A stretch of DNA of 5,640 nt from contig CANFLJ010000141.1 of assembly GCA_947447815.1 (NCBI GenBank), positions 1-5,640 on the forward strand. The letters run 5' to 3'. Position 1 is the first letter of the stretch. Each line of letters begins with the position of its first letter. This document shows, one piece after another, positions 4,526 through 5,640 of the stretch. Under the pieces are notes generated by a model. That model saw only the letters and a program-made list of their open reading frames with translations. It was not told the origin of the DNA and ran no database searches. This DNA is from Chitinophagaceae bacterium. GTDB lineage: Bacteria > Bacteroidota > Bacteroidia > Chitinophagales > Chitinophagaceae. The translations under genes were made by a program, and so were the position numbers.

Positions 4526-5566
4526 ATGAATAGTAAAAAATATTACTGGATATGTCAACTATTGGGGTGGGGCGGAATGGTGGGAATTGAAACTATCAAC
4601 TATACTTTTTTTATTGTAGGTAAGTTCAATCCGGAACTTATCAAAGCATTAGTGATTGATGCCATTACGGGTTTAGTTGTTACCCATCTTTTTAAAATAG
4701 TTATCAGCAAAAAGGATTTTTTCAGGAAATCAAAAACCAGTATATGGTTAATTGCACTCTTATCTACTTTTATACTAGCCTTGTTCATTTTAATAGTTGG
4801 ATTTATTCCTTCCCTCTTTCAGCCAAATGGTATTAGTTTATTTAAAACATTAACGCCCATTTACTTTTTTGGTTTAATGATGAACTGGATGCGGTATACA
4901 GGCGTTTGGGTAATTATTTATTTCATGTATAAAATAGTTCAGCAGAATAATACTATCTTCAAAGAAAAGCTGGTATTAGAAAACCTCACTAAAACTACGG
5001 AACTGGAACTACTGAAAACTCAATTGAATCCGCACTTTTTATTTAATGCGCTAAATAGTATTAAAGCCCTTGTTATTATTAATCCCGATGTAAGCCGGGA
5101 TGCCATAGTAAAGCTGAGTGAATTGCTGCGTTTTACTTTACAATATGGCAAGGAAAAATTTATACCTGTTCATGATGAGATAGCTGAAGTAAGAAAATAC
5201 CTTGAACTGGAACAGCTCCGTTTTGAAAAAAGATTAAAGGTTGAATACCATATCAATAAGGATACTTTAAGCCAGACTATACCACCTGCTACCATTTTGA
5301 CACTGACAGAAAATGCAGTGAAACATGGGGTATCAAAACATTTGGAAGACAGTACTGTTGTTATCAGTACAAAAATGGAAGACAATTTTATGGTAGTAAG
5401 TGTTATAAATAATGGTCTCTACCAAGTTGTCGAATCAAATGGCATAGGATTAAAACATGTAAATAAAAGGCTGGAAGAAATATATAATCATCAAGCAATT
5501 TTCAGTATTACCCAACAAGGCAAAAATGTTGTAGCCTCTATTAAAATTCCATTGTATGCATATTAA
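4526..5566 (+). CDS. LytS-type sensor histidine kinase
   Basis: A 346-residue inner-membrane kinase of the LytS/YehU type. Four membrane helices (about 8-30, 39-60, 73-96, 114-138) form the sensing part with little outside the membrane, followed by a short coiled linker (about 140-165). The His_kinase region has QLNPHFLFNALNSIKAL (166-182) with phosphoacceptor H170. The ATPase domain has its N box at ILTLTENAVKHG (257-268; E262, N263) and G box at NGIGLKHVNKRL (305-316). The position that is Asp in a classic D box reads VINNG (293-297), a change seen elsewhere in this kinase group. It should phosphorylate the response regulator whose start overlaps its last 11 bases. The signal is unknown. 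A terminator upstream makes it the first gene of its own operon. Confidence 0.93.
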   Translation: MNSKKYYWICQLLGWGGMVGIETINYTFFIVGKFNPELIKALVIDAITGLVVTHLFKIVISKKDFFRKSKTSIWLIALLSTFILALFILIVGFIPSLFQPNGISLFKTLTPIYFFGLMMNWMRYTGVWVIIYFMYKIVQQNNTIFKEKLVLENLTKTTELELLKTQLNPHFLFNALNSIKALVIINPDVSRDAIVKLSELLRFTLQYGKEKFIPVHDEIAEVRKYLELEQLRFEKRLKVEYHINKDTLSQTIPPATILTLTENAVKHGVSKHLEDSTVVISTKMEDNFMVVSVINNGLYQVVESNGIGLKHVNKRLEEIYNHQAIFSITQQGKNVVASIKIPLYAY

Positions 5567-5640
5567 AACCATATTAGTAGATGATGAACCTTTAGCATTG
5601 CTGGAGTTGCAAACAATGCTCTATAAATACCCCGAAATAG
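5556..5640 (+). CDS. Response regulator, N-terminal part (cut by window end)
   Basis: An ATG at 5556, inside the kinase gene and in another frame, opens a reading frame to the window edge. It starts MHIKTILVDDEPLALLEL, the first strand and acidic pair (D9, D10) of a receiver domain, with the DDEPLA motif typical of LytTR-family regulators. The 11-base overlap with the kinase implies translational coupling. A C-terminal LytTR DNA-binding domain is expected from the partner kinase type but lies outside the window, as does the phosphorylated Asp. Confidence 0.88.
   Translation, partial: MHIKTILVDDEPLALLELQTMLYKYPEI

Overview
The window looks like part of a Bacteroidota chromosome, most likely Chitinophagaceae-like. 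This rests on AT-rich DNA, absence of clear Shine-Dalgarno sequences, promoter boxes of the Bacteroidota -7 type (TAnnTTTG and variants), a short Crp/Fnr-type regulator without cysteines, and a LytS/LytTR-type two-component pair. The genus is inference; no rRNA or marker gene is present.

Layout. Positions 1-1778 (+) form a probable operon: the end of an unrecognised gene, an ATP-grasp protein with an N-terminal membrane helix, and a divergent LysE-type six-helix transporter that overlaps it by ATGA. From about 1784 to 4426 lies a compact redox/stress module: a truncated carboxymuconolactone decarboxylase (CMD/AhpD-like) remnant (-), a short-chain dehydrogenase/reductase (SDR, -) ending at a long hairpin terminator, a Crp/Fnr-family regulator (-), and an intact CMD/AhpD-like gene (+) divergent from the regulator and closed by a strong intrinsic terminator. 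From 4526 to the end lies a LytS-type sensor histidine kinase (+) overlapping the start of its response regulator, which runs off the window.

How the parts work together. The SDR, the intact CMD gene and the CMD remnant have closely similar promoters: a CATTTTC block exactly 25 bp upstream of a CACTTTTG box, followed directly by an imperfect TTGTC-N6-GACAA palindrome, with 46-47 bp from the box to the start codon. The SDR and intact CMD promoters also carry an FNR-like palindrome (TTGA[A/T]-CTAG-ATTAA) centred exactly 52.5 bp upstream of the CACTTTTG box. The regulator between them keeps an E-x-x-S-K recognition-helix signature like the E-x-x-S-R that FNR uses to read TTGAT. The simplest model is a local regulon in which this regulator controls both flanking enzymes, with a second factor at the start-site palindrome. 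The CMD remnant keeps the promoter core and palindrome but lacks the FNR-like box and has a different repeated upstream motif.

No mobile element, CRISPR array, tRNA or rRNA was seen. No gene-free stretch exceeds 300 bases; the longest, 1961-2199, holds the remnant's promoter, a direct repeat and the long hairpin.
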